Below are positions 7,631 to 14,520 of a DNA stretch of 42,794 nt, in pieces. The position numbers and the translations under genes are program-made. Source of the stretch: CAVHIG01 sp963636105. Its GTDB lineage: Bacteria > Bacillota > Clostridia > Peptostreptococcales > Anaerovoracaceae. A model generated the notes under the pieces. That model made no database searches. It had not been told where the DNA came from and worked only from the letters and a program-made list of their open reading frames with translations. Each line of letters begins with the position of its first letter. Position 1 is the stretch's first letter. Location: the NCBI GenBank assembly GCA_963636105.1, contig CAVHIG010000008.1, positions 1 through 42,794 on the forward strand. The letters run 5' to 3'.

Positions 7631-8577
7631 TACGTCTCCTTATATCCGAAATTCGATAGGGCAAAATCGCTGTCGCGCCAGTTTTCCTTGACCTTTACCC
7701 AGAGCTCCAGGAAGACCTTTGTGCCGAGCAAGGCCTCGATTTCAAGCCTTGCGCCCTTGCCTATGCCCTTGAGCTTTTTGCCCTCTTTTCCGATGATGAT
7801 GCCCTTGTGGGATTTTTTCTCGCAATAGATGACCGCGCCGATTTTTGTGAGGCGCTCGCCCTCCTCGTAGCTTTCTATCTCCACTGCCACGCCGTGCGGC
7901 ACCTCGTCCTGCAGGTAGAGCAGCATTTTTTCCCGGATGATTTCGCTGACGATGAAGCGCTCCGGATGGTCGGTGATCATGTCCGCCGGGAAGTACATCG
8001 GCCCTTCCTCAAGCTCGCCTTCAAGCGCCGCGATCAGGTTGTCGACATTTTTCCCTTCGAGCGCGGAGATTCCGAATATTTCTTTGAAAACTCCGATCTC
8101 GCTGTATTCTGTATATATTTTCCTGAATTTTTCAGGATCCATCTTGTCTATTTTGTTTATGGCGAGAAACTTCGGGGTGTCCGTGCCCGCGAGCATGTCG
8201 AGTATGTAGCGGTCGCCCGGGCCTTTTGAGAGCTCATCGTCTGTGATGAAGATGACCGCGTCCACCTCTTTCAATGTGTTTTGCGCCATTTCGGTCATGT
8301 ATGCGCCGAGCTTGTTTTTCGGCTTGTGTATGCCCGGTGTGTCTATGAAGACTATCTGCACGTCTTCATTGCAAGGCTTGCTGCCGGCTCCTGCTGCCAT
8401 CTCAGAACCGGCAGCTACTCCCGAAGTCGCAAGCCTTGTATATATGCCGCGTATGCTATTACGCGTAGTCTGGGGCTTGTCTGTAGTGATTGCGATTTTC
8501 TCGCCGAGTATGGCATTTAGAAGGGTGGATTTGCCCACATTCGGCCTGCCTATTATCCCCACAAATCCTGATTTCAT
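7630..8577 (-). CDS. era: GTPase Era, with an in-frame 22-residue insertion
   Basis: 315 aa from the ATG at 8577 (GGAG five bases upstream; an in-frame extension to 8628 has no better site). Era is an essential GTPase that binds the 3' end of 16S rRNA and helps 30S assembly at the membrane. G1 GRPNVGKS (10-17), switch I TTRN (37-40), G3 DTPG (79-82) and G4 NKID are present, and a C-terminal KH domain contains GIIIGKEGKKLKGIG. Relative to usual Era, residues 48-69 (starting RLATSG, ending SKPC) are extra, between switch I and G3. The DNA for this insertion is an imperfect palindrome (8372-8438). Length outside it is normal. It sits between cdd and recO, overlapping recO by one base. Confidence 0.97.
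   Translation of the reverse strand: MKSGFVGIIGRPNVGKSTLLNAILGEKIAITTDKPQTTRNSIRGIYTRLATSGVAAGSEMAAGAGSKPCNEDVQIVFIDTPGIHKPKNKLGAYMTEMAQNTLKEVDAVIFITDDELSKGPGDRYILDMLAGTDTPKFLAINKIDKMDPEKFRKIYTEYSEIGVFKEIFGISALEGKNVDNLIAALEGELEEGPMYFPADMITDHPERFIVSEIIREKMLLYLQDEVPHGVAVEIESYEEGERLTKIGAVIYCEKKSHKGIIIGKEGKKLKGIGKGARLEIEALLGTKVFLELWVKVKENWRDSDFALSNFGYKET
8372..8438. repeat. Imperfect palindromic element inside era
   Basis: Outer arms CAAGGCTTGC (8372-8381) and GCAAGCCTTG (8429-8438) are perfect inverted repeats. Inner arms TGCCGG (8382-8387) and CCGGCA (8408-8413) also pair, leaving a 15-nt bulge on one side. The 67-bp unit corresponds almost exactly to the 22 extra codons in era. Palindromic elements that insert in frame into genes are known from Rickettsia; whether this belongs to a comparable family is inference. 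Confidence 0.7.
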
Positions 8578-8676
8578 ATTTTCTCCGTTTCTTCTTTCTT
8601 TTCTCCGTTTTTGCTTTCCCTTTGGCAAAGGATTCAGGTTCCTTTCCGCCTGAGTCTTCTGCCTTTTTTTGCTATA

Positions 8677-9066
8677 TTATTCCTTTTCTAAGCGGAAGCC
8701 CGCCGGCATAAGCTCCGAAAGCGTATATATACGCAGGCTCTCCGCGTCATCGCCCGTAATAATTTTGAAATCGCTCGCGCAAAATTCCAGCATAAATTGC
8801 CTGCATATACCGCAAGGCAGAGCCGTGCCCTCAGAAGAGACCACCGCAATAGCCTCAAATTCTCTGACGCCCTCGGAGATAGCCTTTGCAAAGGCCGTCC
8901 TCTCCGCGCATATCGTAGCTCCGAATGATGCGTTTTCTATATTTACTCCCGCGTAAACGGCGCCGTTTCCCGCAAGAAGAGCCGCTCCCACTTTAAATTT
9001 CGAGTATGGCGCGTAGGCGTTCTTCAAGGCCTCCACGGCCATTTTATATAAGTCCAAATATTCCAT
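8677..9066 (-). CDS. cdd: Cytidine deaminase
   Basis: 129 aa, the length of the tetrameric bacterial enzyme. Deaminates cytidine and deoxycytidine to uridine and deoxyuridine in pyrimidine salvage. The zinc site is complete: CAERTA (catalytic Glu beside the zinc Cys) and PCGICRQ (two zinc Cys). The N-terminal AYAPYSKFKVGAAL is the substrate-binding signature. The gene begins two bases after the ybeY stop, in the usual ybeY-cdd-era order; a diacylglycerol kinase gene (dgkA) often found between ybeY and cdd is absent here. Confidence 0.96.
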   Translation of the reverse strand: MEYLDLYKMAVEALKNAYAPYSKFKVGAALLAGNGAVYAGVNIENASFGATICAERTAFAKAISEGVREFEAIAVVSSEGTALPCGICRQFMLEFCASDFKIITGDDAESLRIYTLSELMPAGFRLEKE

Positions 9067-9068
9067 TT

Positions 9069-9521
9069 TTACCTTTCCAATCCTATCGCGCTCATGACCT
9101 TCTCTTCGGCTGCGCGCATTTCGGCCTTTTCATCCTCTTCCATGTGGTCGTAGCCCAGCAAATGAAACATGCTGTGCACAAAGAGATATACAAGCTCTCT
9201 CTCCGCCGCGTGTCCGTATTCCTCGGCCTGCGAGAGCGCCTGCTCTGTGCAGATGACCACATCGCCGAGTATGATGCTGCCCTCCTCCGGTATGTCATTC
9301 AAATCATCAAATTGCGGAAATGAAAGCACATCCGTCACTCTGTCTACGTCTCTGAAATCCCTATTCAGCACGCGGATTTCATCGCCGGATACAAAGGAGA
9401 GGCTGACCTCGGTTCTATCCTCCGGCACATTTTCCATCTCGAGGCAGATTTTGCCCGCCTCCTGCATCTTTTCAAGTACAAGAGCCTCCGGCAGCCTTTC
9501 ATCACTGTATACTATATTCAT
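9069..9521 (-). CDS. ybeY: Endoribonuclease YbeY, 16S rRNA maturation factor
   Basis: 150 aa. YbeY is a zinc metalloprotein needed for 16S rRNA 3'-end maturation and 70S quality control. The metal-binding motif HSMFHLLGYDH (H-x3-H-x5-H) is near residue 115-125, preceded by the conserved RVTDVLSFP and LGDVVIC segments. It starts three bases after the phoH stop codon, so phoH, ybeY and cdd are almost certainly one transcript. Confidence 0.96.
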   Translation of the reverse strand: MNIVYSDERLPEALVLEKMQEAGKICLEMENVPEDRTEVSLSFVSGDEIRVLNRDFRDVDRVTDVLSFPQFDDLNDIPEEGSIILGDVVICTEQALSQAEEYGHAAERELVYLFVHSMFHLLGYDHMEEDEKAEMRAAEEKVMSAIGLER

Positions 9522-9524
9522 GGT

Positions 9525-10511
9525 CTATTCCTCCATTTCCTCAGGATGCGCCTTGTAATAACGGTCGTAGGCGTTTATGATCTTTTTTACAAGCTCATGA
9601 CGCACCACGTCCACATCCTTCAGATAGCAAAAATCTATCTCCTGCACGGGCTTCAATATCTTTGTAGCCTCGACTAGTCCGGATTTTTTGCCGCGCGGCA
9701 GGTCTATCTGTGTGATATCGCCTGTGATGACTGCCTTTGAGCCGAAGCCGAGCCTTGTAAGAAACATCTTCATCTGCTCTCTTGTGGTATTTTGAGCCTC
9801 ATCGAGTATTATGAAGGAATTGTCGAGCGTGCGACCTCTCATATAAGCAAGAGGTACGACCTCTATAGATTCCTTTTCCTTGAGCCTGAGAGCCGCATCG
9901 CGTCCGAGTATGTCATAAAGCGCGTCATAGAGAGGTCTGAGGTAGGGATCTACCTTTTCCTGAAGGTCTCCCGGCAAAAATCCAAGTCTTTCGCCCGCCT
10001 CTACAGCAGGTCTTGCAAGTATTATTTTCTGTACTTCTTTATTTTTGAAGGCGCTTATGGCCATCGCAACAGCCATATAGGTCTTGCCCGTACCAGCAGG
10101 GCCTATTCCAAAGACTATATCCCGCTTTCTTATGCTGTCCGCATAGTGCTTTTGTCCTATTGTCTTTGGCTTTATGGGCTTTCCCATATGCGTATAGCAA
10201 AGCACATCCTTTGCGAGTCCGGATTCCTTATATGAAAGTCCGCTCTCCTTTAGATTTATTATATAATTTACCTTTTGCAAATCAAGCTTTTCGCCGCTTC
10301 CGAGGAGCGCCGCAAGCTCCGAAAGCACGCCCGCCGCAAGCTCTGCCTTTTCGCCATTTATGAGAAGCAGGCTGTCGCGCTGCACTATGCTTACATCAAA
10401 GTGCTTTTCAATGGTCTTGAGGTTGCAGTCGAGATTTCCAAATAATTCGTTTCTCTCAAAGTCCTCCGAAAGCTCAAGTGTTGTCTGGTTTTTTTCTACG
10501 GTGTTTTCCAA
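9525..10511 (-). CDS. phoH: PhoH-family ATPase
   Basis: 328 aa from a TTG start at 10511. PhoH-like proteins are cytoplasmic ATPases thought to act on RNA; their exact role is unsettled. Walker A GIGPAGTGKTYMA and Walker B SFIILDEAQN are clear, preceded by a KH-like N-terminal part and the conserved IKPKTIGQKHY segment. Start choice: no ATG is available near the N terminus. The TTG at 10511 (LENTVEK) has GGAG seven bases upstream; a TTG eight codons earlier (10535) has a GGAG only one base away, too close. First gene of the phoH-ybeY-cdd-era-recO group. Confidence 0.93.
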   Translation of the reverse strand: MENTVEKNQTTLELSEDFERNELFGNLDCNLKTIEKHFDVSIVQRDSLLLINGEKAELAAGVLSELAALLGSGEKLDLQKVNYIINLKESGLSYKESGLAKDVLCYTHMGKPIKPKTIGQKHYADSIRKRDIVFGIGPAGTGKTYMAVAMAISAFKNKEVQKIILARPAVEAGERLGFLPGDLQEKVDPYLRPLYDALYDILGRDAALRLKEKESIEVVPLAYMRGRTLDNSFIILDEAQNTTREQMKMFLTRLGFGSKAVITGDITQIDLPRGKKSGLVEATKILKPVQEIDFCYLKDVDVVRHELVKKIINAYDRYYKAHPEEMEE

Positions 10512-10673
10512 ATTTTGTCTCCTTTTTCTTCCCAAACTCCGGTTTTTATAACTCTATTGTATATCCATTTTGTATGCGATTCCACCTATTTTTTGCGCAT
10601 AATTATAGATATACATATTATATTTACTTTTGCTGAGAAATTAAAGCGCTTTTTGCAAAATTGTAGCGCCAAA

Positions 10674-10725
10674 AGACAAAAAAATCCCGCCTGTAGTCTA
10701 TACTGACTAAAAGTGACGGGATTTT
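10674..10725 (-). terminator. Rho-independent terminator of rpsU-yqeY
   Basis: On the minus strand AAAATCCCG pairs with CGGGATTTT (plus 10681-10689 with 10717-10725), with an inner TAGTC/GACTA stem, and a run of seven T follows. It lies 19 nt after the yqeY stop and separates that unit from phoH. Confidence 0.85.
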
Positions 10726-10743
10726 ATGTTATTTTATTTTGTA

Positions 10744-11190
10744 CTAAGAAAGATATTTTTCTACGGCCTTTCTCACGTCACCGCCGTCGGCAAGACCTTT
10801 CACCTTACCCATGACAGCTCCCATGAGCTTGCCCATATTCTGCTTTCCTTCTGTAATGCCCATACCCTCTGCCGTAGTCTTTACGATTTCGAGTATCTCC
10901 TCCGCGGAAAGCTGTTTTGGCAAATATTCCATCAATACATCTATCTCAGCCTTGTAGCTCTGTGTCAGATCCGTTCTACCTGCTTTTTCAAAGTCAGCGA
11001 GGGCATCCTTTCGCATCTTCACTTGCTTTGACAAAATTGCCAAAATGCCTTCGTCATCAAGTTCTTCTCTGTGATCCACCTCATATTGCTTTATAGCGGC
11101 ACGAGCGAGGCTCACTGTACTTTTTCTGACCTCATCATGCGCTTTCATAGCCTCTTTATAATCGGCCATCAATCTTTCCTTTAAGGTCAT
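10744..11190 (-). CDS. yqeY: GatB/YqeY domain protein
   Basis: 148 aa. Stand-alone YqeY domain, homologous to the tail of the GatB amidotransferase subunit that contacts tRNA; its own function is not well established. The helical N-terminal half (LMADYKEAMKAHDEVRKSTV) and the C-terminal helix-hairpin part (QNMGKLMGAVMGKVKGLADG) are typical and complete. It follows rpsU by 23 bp on the same strand, the widespread rpsU-yqeY pair. Confidence 0.94.
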   Translation of the reverse strand: MTLKERLMADYKEAMKAHDEVRKSTVSLARAAIKQYEVDHREELDDEGILAILSKQVKMRKDALADFEKAGRTDLTQSYKAEIDVLMEYLPKQLSAEEILEIVKTTAEGMGITEGKQNMGKLMGAVMGKVKGLADGGDVRKAVEKYLS

Positions 11191-11213
11191 ATCTACACCT
11201 TCTTTGCCTGAAT

Positions 11214-11393
11214 TTAGAATTTCTTAGCCTTTTTTCTTGCAGCTTCGGACTTCTTCTTTCTCTTTACACTTGGCTTTTCGTAGTGCTCTCTTTTTCTGAG
11301 CTCGGACATAACTCCGTCTCTTGCGCAAGATCTCTTGAATCTCTTAAGAGCGCTTTCCAAGCTTTCGTTTTCTCTTACTATAACCTGTGCCAT
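11214..11393 (-). CDS. rpsU: 30S ribosomal protein S21
   Basis: 59 aa from the ATG at 11393, which has a strong AGGAGGTG seven to eight bases upstream; a longer in-frame reading has no site. Small basic protein of the 30S subunit near the anti-Shine-Dalgarno region. The start MAQVIVRENESLESALKRFK, the CARDGVMSELRKREHYEKP centre and the lysine-rich tail are diagnostic. First gene of a two-gene unit with yqeY. Confidence 0.97.
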   Translation of the reverse strand: MAQVIVRENESLESALKRFKRSCARDGVMSELRKREHYEKPSVKRKKKSEAARKKAKKF

Positions 11394-11463
11394 ACTTGAT
11401 TCACCTCCTGACCTGTTCTGAAATCTTAGATGCTTTTGAACGGTCAACACCTACAACATTAGC

Positions 11464-11492
11464 ATTATACTATTATCTGACCGATTAAGCAA
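11464..11492 (-). promoter_or_regulatory. Sigma-A promoter of rpsU-yqeY
   Basis: On the minus strand TTGCTT (plus 11487-11492), a 17-nt spacer and TATAAT (plus 11464-11469). The expected transcript start leaves a ~65-nt leader before rpsU. Confidence 0.75.
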
Positions 11493-11560
11493 GTCATTTT
11501 TGCGTCAGGGCACAAAAATTTTTCTTATTTTTGATTTTTGTTACGAATTCATGAAGCAAA

Positions 11561-11902
11561 TCAGCCCGGTGGCCATGTCATTTTTCTTTTTCCTAAGAGA
11601 TGGAAGTGAAGATGCTTTACTGTCTGGAACGCATCCTCTCCGCAGTTGCTCACGAGACGATAGCCGTTTTCAAGGCCGAGCTCCTTTGCGATATCCTTTA
11701 CCTTCAAAAGGATGTAGCCCAAAAGCTCCTTGTCTTCCTCCGTCACATCGTCAAGCGATGCTATATGCTTCTTTGGAATTATGAGTACATGCACAGGTGC
11801 CTGAGGCTCCGCATCATGAAAACATATGATTTTGTCGTCTTCATAGGCTATATTTGTAGGGATTTGCTTCCCTGCGATCATGCAAAATATACAATCAGCC
11901 AT
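11561..11902 (-). CDS. hinT: HIT-family purine nucleoside phosphoramidase
   Basis: 113 aa from the ATG at 11902 (AAGGAGAGCAGATT upstream). Histidine-triad nucleotide hydrolase; Hint enzymes cleave AMP-lysine and similar phosphoramidates, physiological role uncertain. N-terminal DCIFCMIAGKQIPTN with the CxxC pair seen in many bacterial Hint proteins, the PVHVLIIPKKHI strand, and the catalytic triad HLHFHLL (H-x-H-x-H) near the C terminus, which ends in the family-typical MTWPPG. Monocistronic as far as can be seen: no neighbour within 150 bp on its strand. Confidence 0.95.
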   Translation of the reverse strand: MADCIFCMIAGKQIPTNIAYEDDKIICFHDAEPQAPVHVLIIPKKHIASLDDVTEEDKELLGYILLKVKDIAKELGLENGYRLVSNCGEDAFQTVKHLHFHLLGKRKMTWPPG

Positions 11903-12034
11903 AATCTGCTCTCCTTTCGTCATTTTTTCTTATTTTAGCACCATATCTGCCCGCCGTCAAAACTTTTATTTCTTAAAACCGAATTTTTTATCAGGCATAT
12001 TTTTTGCTTTTTTTATTTTTTCGCCGCAATAATT

Positions 12035-12175
12035 TCAAAGCGCTTTTTGCGGCGGATCTGTCCAAATCACTATCTCGTATTTCAAGTATTTTCTTTTGAT
12101 GTCCTTGCACACACTCATCTTGAGTCTGTCGTACACACGCGTTCTAAGTCTTTTCACACACTGTGACATTTGCAT
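12035..12175 (-). CDS. Possible small basic protein, 46 aa
   Basis: Open frame from ATG 12175 to TGA 12035 starting MQMSQCVKRLRTRVYDRLKM and ending with IVIWTDPPQKAL. It is rich in lysine and arginine. No ribosome site precedes it and the ATG lies in an inverted repeat, so expression is doubtful. It fills most of the gap between the LytTR gene and hinT. I do not recognise it; it may be the decayed end of a longer gene or chance. Confidence 0.22.
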   Translation of the reverse strand: MQMSQCVKRLRTRVYDRLKMSVCKDIKRKYLKYEIVIWTDPPQKAL

Positions 12176-12181
12176 GTCACA
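12108..12181. repeat. Short direct repeats and a perfect inverted repeat upstream of hinT
   Basis: CACACAC-like blocks recur at 12108, 12132 and 12155, a 23-24 nt period, the first two followed by AGTCT. TGTGACAT/ATGTCACA (12162-12181) is a perfect 8-bp inverted repeat with a four-base loop. The spacing resembles that of LytTR half-sites but the bases do not match the usual consensus. Confidence 0.4.
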
Positions 12182-12199
12182 AAATAAGGCGCGCTGGGA

Positions 12200-12532
12200 T
12201 TAAAAGGATCTCGCCACATATTCTTTGAAGCATTGCCTCACATAGAGGCTGTTATCCTTTCCAAGCAGCACGCATTTGTCCCCCGGGAAATGTACAATCT
12301 GGCCTTTTATGGAGAGTACCTGCTCCATATTTATGACACAGCCGCTGTGGCACATAAAAAAATTGCTGTCCAATACCTTAGCTGATTCCGAAAGCTTGCC
12401 ATAAAAGGAGTAAACTTTTTCGAGCAGGTGGACATTTACCTTGCGGCCATCCTGCTCCAAATAAAAAATATCTCTTTTATTGACCGCGTATATAGAGCCG
12501 CGGTTTTCTATTGTGATACGTTCTTCCTTCAT
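12200..12532 (-). CDS. Stand-alone LytTR DNA-binding protein
   Basis: 110 aa, essentially only a LytTR domain, without the receiver domain of AgrA/LytR-type response regulators. The ten-strand domain is complete: ENRGSIYAVNKRDIFYLEQD at the start, YSFYGKLSES, then FFMCHSGCVINMEQVLSI and the C-terminal LYVRQCFKEYVARSF. Such single-domain regulators bind direct repeats in promoter DNA and often control their own gene or a membrane partner, but no partner gene is adjacent. The start follows ~60 bp after tcdA. The gene lies in repeat-rich DNA with flanking 18-bp inverted repeats, so local acquisition is possible. Confidence 0.85.
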   Translation of the reverse strand: MKEERITIENRGSIYAVNKRDIFYLEQDGRKVNVHLLEKVYSFYGKLSESAKVLDSNFFMCHSGCVINMEQVLSIKGQIVHFPGDKCVLLGKDNSLYVRQCFKEYVARSF

Positions 12533-12592
12533 TTTTTTATCATGACCTCAAACACTTTCTATCCGCCGCAAAAAACGCTCTTTTGGGCAGGC

Positions 12593-13354
12593 TCAGCTGT
12601 GCCCTGAGCTCCCCGCATGGTCCGCTTTCGCAGGCATCGCTGCAAGATCCCGCACGACCTCTGAAGCTATGAGAAGGCCTGCGGCTGAGGGTACAAAAGA
12701 AATGCTTGCCGGGGAGAGCCTTTCACCCTTTTGAAGCTCGGGTGTATATGCTCTTTGAGGATTCTCATCTGAAAAAAGAATTTTTACGTCCTTTATGTCA
12801 CGCCTTGCAAGCTCCTTTCTGACCTTTCGCGCGAGCGGACAGGTGTGAGTCTTGCTGATGTCAGTTATTTGAAATTTAGAAGGGTCGAGCTTGTTTCCCG
12901 TGCCCATTGAGGATATGACAGGAGTACCCGCGGCCTTTGCGCCTTCGATTATGAGAAGCTTTGCGGCCACATCATCCACGGCGTCCACTACATAGTCGTA
13001 GGCCGCAAAATCGTAGTCCTTTATCGTCTCTGCGTCTATGAGCTGGCAGCGCGGTATGAGCTTTATCTCCGGATTTATGTCTGAAATGCGCTCCGCCATC
13101 ACTGCAACCTTTGGGCGACCGATGGTACTGTGCAAAGCGATTATCTGCCGGTTTATATTTGTAATGTCTATGCTGTCAAAATCGACTATCGTAAGACAGC
13201 CCGGCTCGCTGCTGCCCACACCGGCTCTGGCAAGGGCTTCTATCACATATCCGCCCACGCCTCCCGCGCCAAAGACCGCGACACGACTTTCCGCAAGGCG
13301 CCGTACAGCCGCCTCGCCTATAAGCCAGGCGGTCCTTTCGTATACGCCGTCCAT
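12593..13354 (-). CDS. tcdA: tRNA threonylcarbamoyladenosine dehydratase
   Basis: 253 aa. E1/ThiF-fold ATP-dependent enzyme that cyclises t6A37 of ANN-decoding tRNAs to ct6A. The nucleotide-binding GAGGVGGYV is at residues 29-37, followed by LTIVDFDSIDITNINRQ (the E1-family Asp and Asn-Arg motif) and SSMGTGNKLDPSKF, typical of TcdA rather than MoeB/ThiF. The last ~15 residues are a non-conserved tail. ATG preceded by AAGGA. It follows rpoZ by 56 bp, in the gmk-rpoZ-tcdA direction. Confidence 0.93.
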   Translation of the reverse strand: MDGVYERTAWLIGEAAVRRLAESRVAVFGAGGVGGYVIEALARAGVGSSEPGCLTIVDFDSIDITNINRQIIALHSTIGRPKVAVMAERISDINPEIKLIPRCQLIDAETIKDYDFAAYDYVVDAVDDVAAKLLIIEGAKAAGTPVISSMGTGNKLDPSKFQITDISKTHTCPLARKVRKELARRDIKDVKILFSDENPQRAYTPELQKGERLSPASISFVPSAAGLLIASEVVRDLAAMPAKADHAGSSGHS

Positions 13355-13410
13355 TATCTATTTTTCCTTCTTCCTTTGTTGTTTTTTATCTGCTATGCTA
13401 TCGATGTTTG

Positions 13411-13707
13411 CTATGCTACCGATTCTTCCTCCGGCTCAAAATCTGCTTCCGCAGAAAGCTCATCCGCGTCCTCCGGCAAAAGCTCCGCCGTTTCCGCAGA
13501 AAGCTCGTCCGCTTCCTCATGCCTTCTATAAGTGATGAGATCCTCTGCAATTTCGTGTGCCGCGATAGATACCGGCTTGTCATTGTCGACTTCTGTAAGA
13601 ATCGGTTTGCCATCTACGATGTCTCTGGATCTCTTTGCCGCCAAAATCACAAGAGTATACCTGCTGTCCGCCTTTTTTCTTATTTCATTGATTGATGGAT
13701 ATAGCAT
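13411..13707 (-). CDS. rpoZ: RNA polymerase omega subunit
   Basis: 98 aa. Omega stabilises the beta' subunit of RNA polymerase. The core is residues 1-65: MLYPSINEIRKKADSRYTLV, AAKRSRDIVDG and the conserved KPVSIAAHEIAEDLI. The tail (about 66-98) is highly acidic and contains ADELSAE twice, 15 residues apart, encoded by a matching 45-nt period (TTCCGCAGAAAGCTC at 13447 and 13492 on the plus strand). Its start codon directly abuts the gmk stop codon, indicating coupling. Confidence 0.94.
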   Translation of the reverse strand: MLYPSINEIRKKADSRYTLVILAAKRSRDIVDGKPILTEVDNDKPVSIAAHEIAEDLITYRRHEEADELSAETAELLPEDADELSAEADFEPEEESVA

Positions 13708-14316
13708 TTAAATCTCCTCCTTGTACTTTTCGATAAGCTCATGAATGTTCTCGGAAACTCTCGAGTGCTCCGCGACCAGGATGGCCTTCACCCTGCTCAC
13801 GGCCTCCTCAAGCTCACCGTTTATAACGCAATAATCATATTTATCTACATAAGAGACCTCTTTTAGGGTCTCGCCCATTCTGATTTTAAGAGATTCTTCG
13901 GTCTCGCTGCCGCGGCCTGTGATTCTCTTTCGAAGCTCTGTCATCGATGGCGGCAAAATGAAAATGAAGACGCCGTTTGGGTAGGCTTTTTTTACATTGA
14001 GCGCGCCCTGGATATCGATGTCCAAAAGCACGTCCTTGCCTGCGTCCAGAAGCTCCATCGTCTGCGCAAGAGGTGTGCCGTAGTAATTGCCATAGACCTC
14101 CGCGTATTCCAGAAAGCCGCCGTTTTCTATGTTTTGGCGAAACTCCTCGTGGCTTACAAAATAATAGCTTTCTCCGTCAACTTCCCCTTCTCTTGGGGCT
14201 CTTGTCGTCATCGATACTGAAAAAACTATGTCCGCCTCCTGCAAGATCCTGTTACAAATCGTGCCCTTGCCCACACCTGAGGGGCCTGAAACCACAAACA
14301 ACTGTCCCTTTGCCAT
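13708..14316 (-). CDS. gmk: Guanylate kinase
   Basis: 202 aa. Phosphorylates GMP to GDP with ATP. P-loop GPSGVGKGT at residues 11-19; GMP-binding TRAPREGEVDGESYYFV; and the LDIDIQGALNVK segment. Full length. First gene of gmk-rpoZ-tcdA, driven by a strong promoter about 90 bp upstream. In most Firmicutes yicC precedes gmk on the same strand; here yicC lies 2 kb away on the other strand. Confidence 0.97.
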   Translation of the reverse strand: MAKGQLFVVSGPSGVGKGTICNRILQEADIVFSVSMTTRAPREGEVDGESYYFVSHEEFRQNIENGGFLEYAEVYGNYYGTPLAQTMELLDAGKDVLLDIDIQGALNVKKAYPNGVFIFILPPSMTELRKRITGRGSETEESLKIRMGETLKEVSYVDKYDYCVINGELEEAVSRVKAILVAEHSRVSENIHELIEKYKEEI

Positions 14317-14405
14317 TTTTTACCTTTTCGCTCCTATCTCTGCTAATGTGCAAGCCTAATCTTTGTCATTGCACAAAGTCAAGCTCCGCTTTTGTGCGAA
14401 TATAA

Positions 14406-14434
14406 ATTATATCATTTAATCCGGCAAATTTCAA
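14406..14434 (-). promoter_or_regulatory. Sigma-A promoter of gmk-rpoZ-tcdA
   Basis: On the minus strand TTGAAA (plus 14429-14434), a 17-nt spacer and perfect TATAAT (plus 14406-14411). The leader to gmk is ~85 nt. Confidence 0.85.
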
Positions 14435-14520
14435 CTTTTTTCGCATTTTACCCGAAGCATTTTTTGCATTGTCATCACGGCACGATGCAGAATATAGCAT
14501 ATCGCCGGGCTGCTTCCGCT

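Larger units (their letters stand above)
12040..12578. repeat. 18-bp inverted repeats bracketing the LytTR gene
   Basis: GCGCTTTTTGCGGCGGAT (12040-12057) and ATCCGCCGCAAAAAACGC (12561-12578) are inverted copies matching at 17 of 18 positions. They enclose the LytTR gene and the gap after it, ~540 bp in all. A further CGCCGCAA (12022-12029) can pair with TTGCGGCG (12047-12054) on the left side. Confidence 0.55.

Noticed and set aside
10643..12050. Shared AAAGCGCTTTTTGC in two gaps (10643-10656 and 12037-12050)
   Set aside because: Only 14 bp and built around a simple palindrome with a T-run; chance or generic hairpin sequence is likely.
12108..12161. Possible CRISPR-like array from the CACAC repeats
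   Set aside because: Units are short, imperfect, only two to three copies, with no spacer-like uniform lengths and no cas genes.
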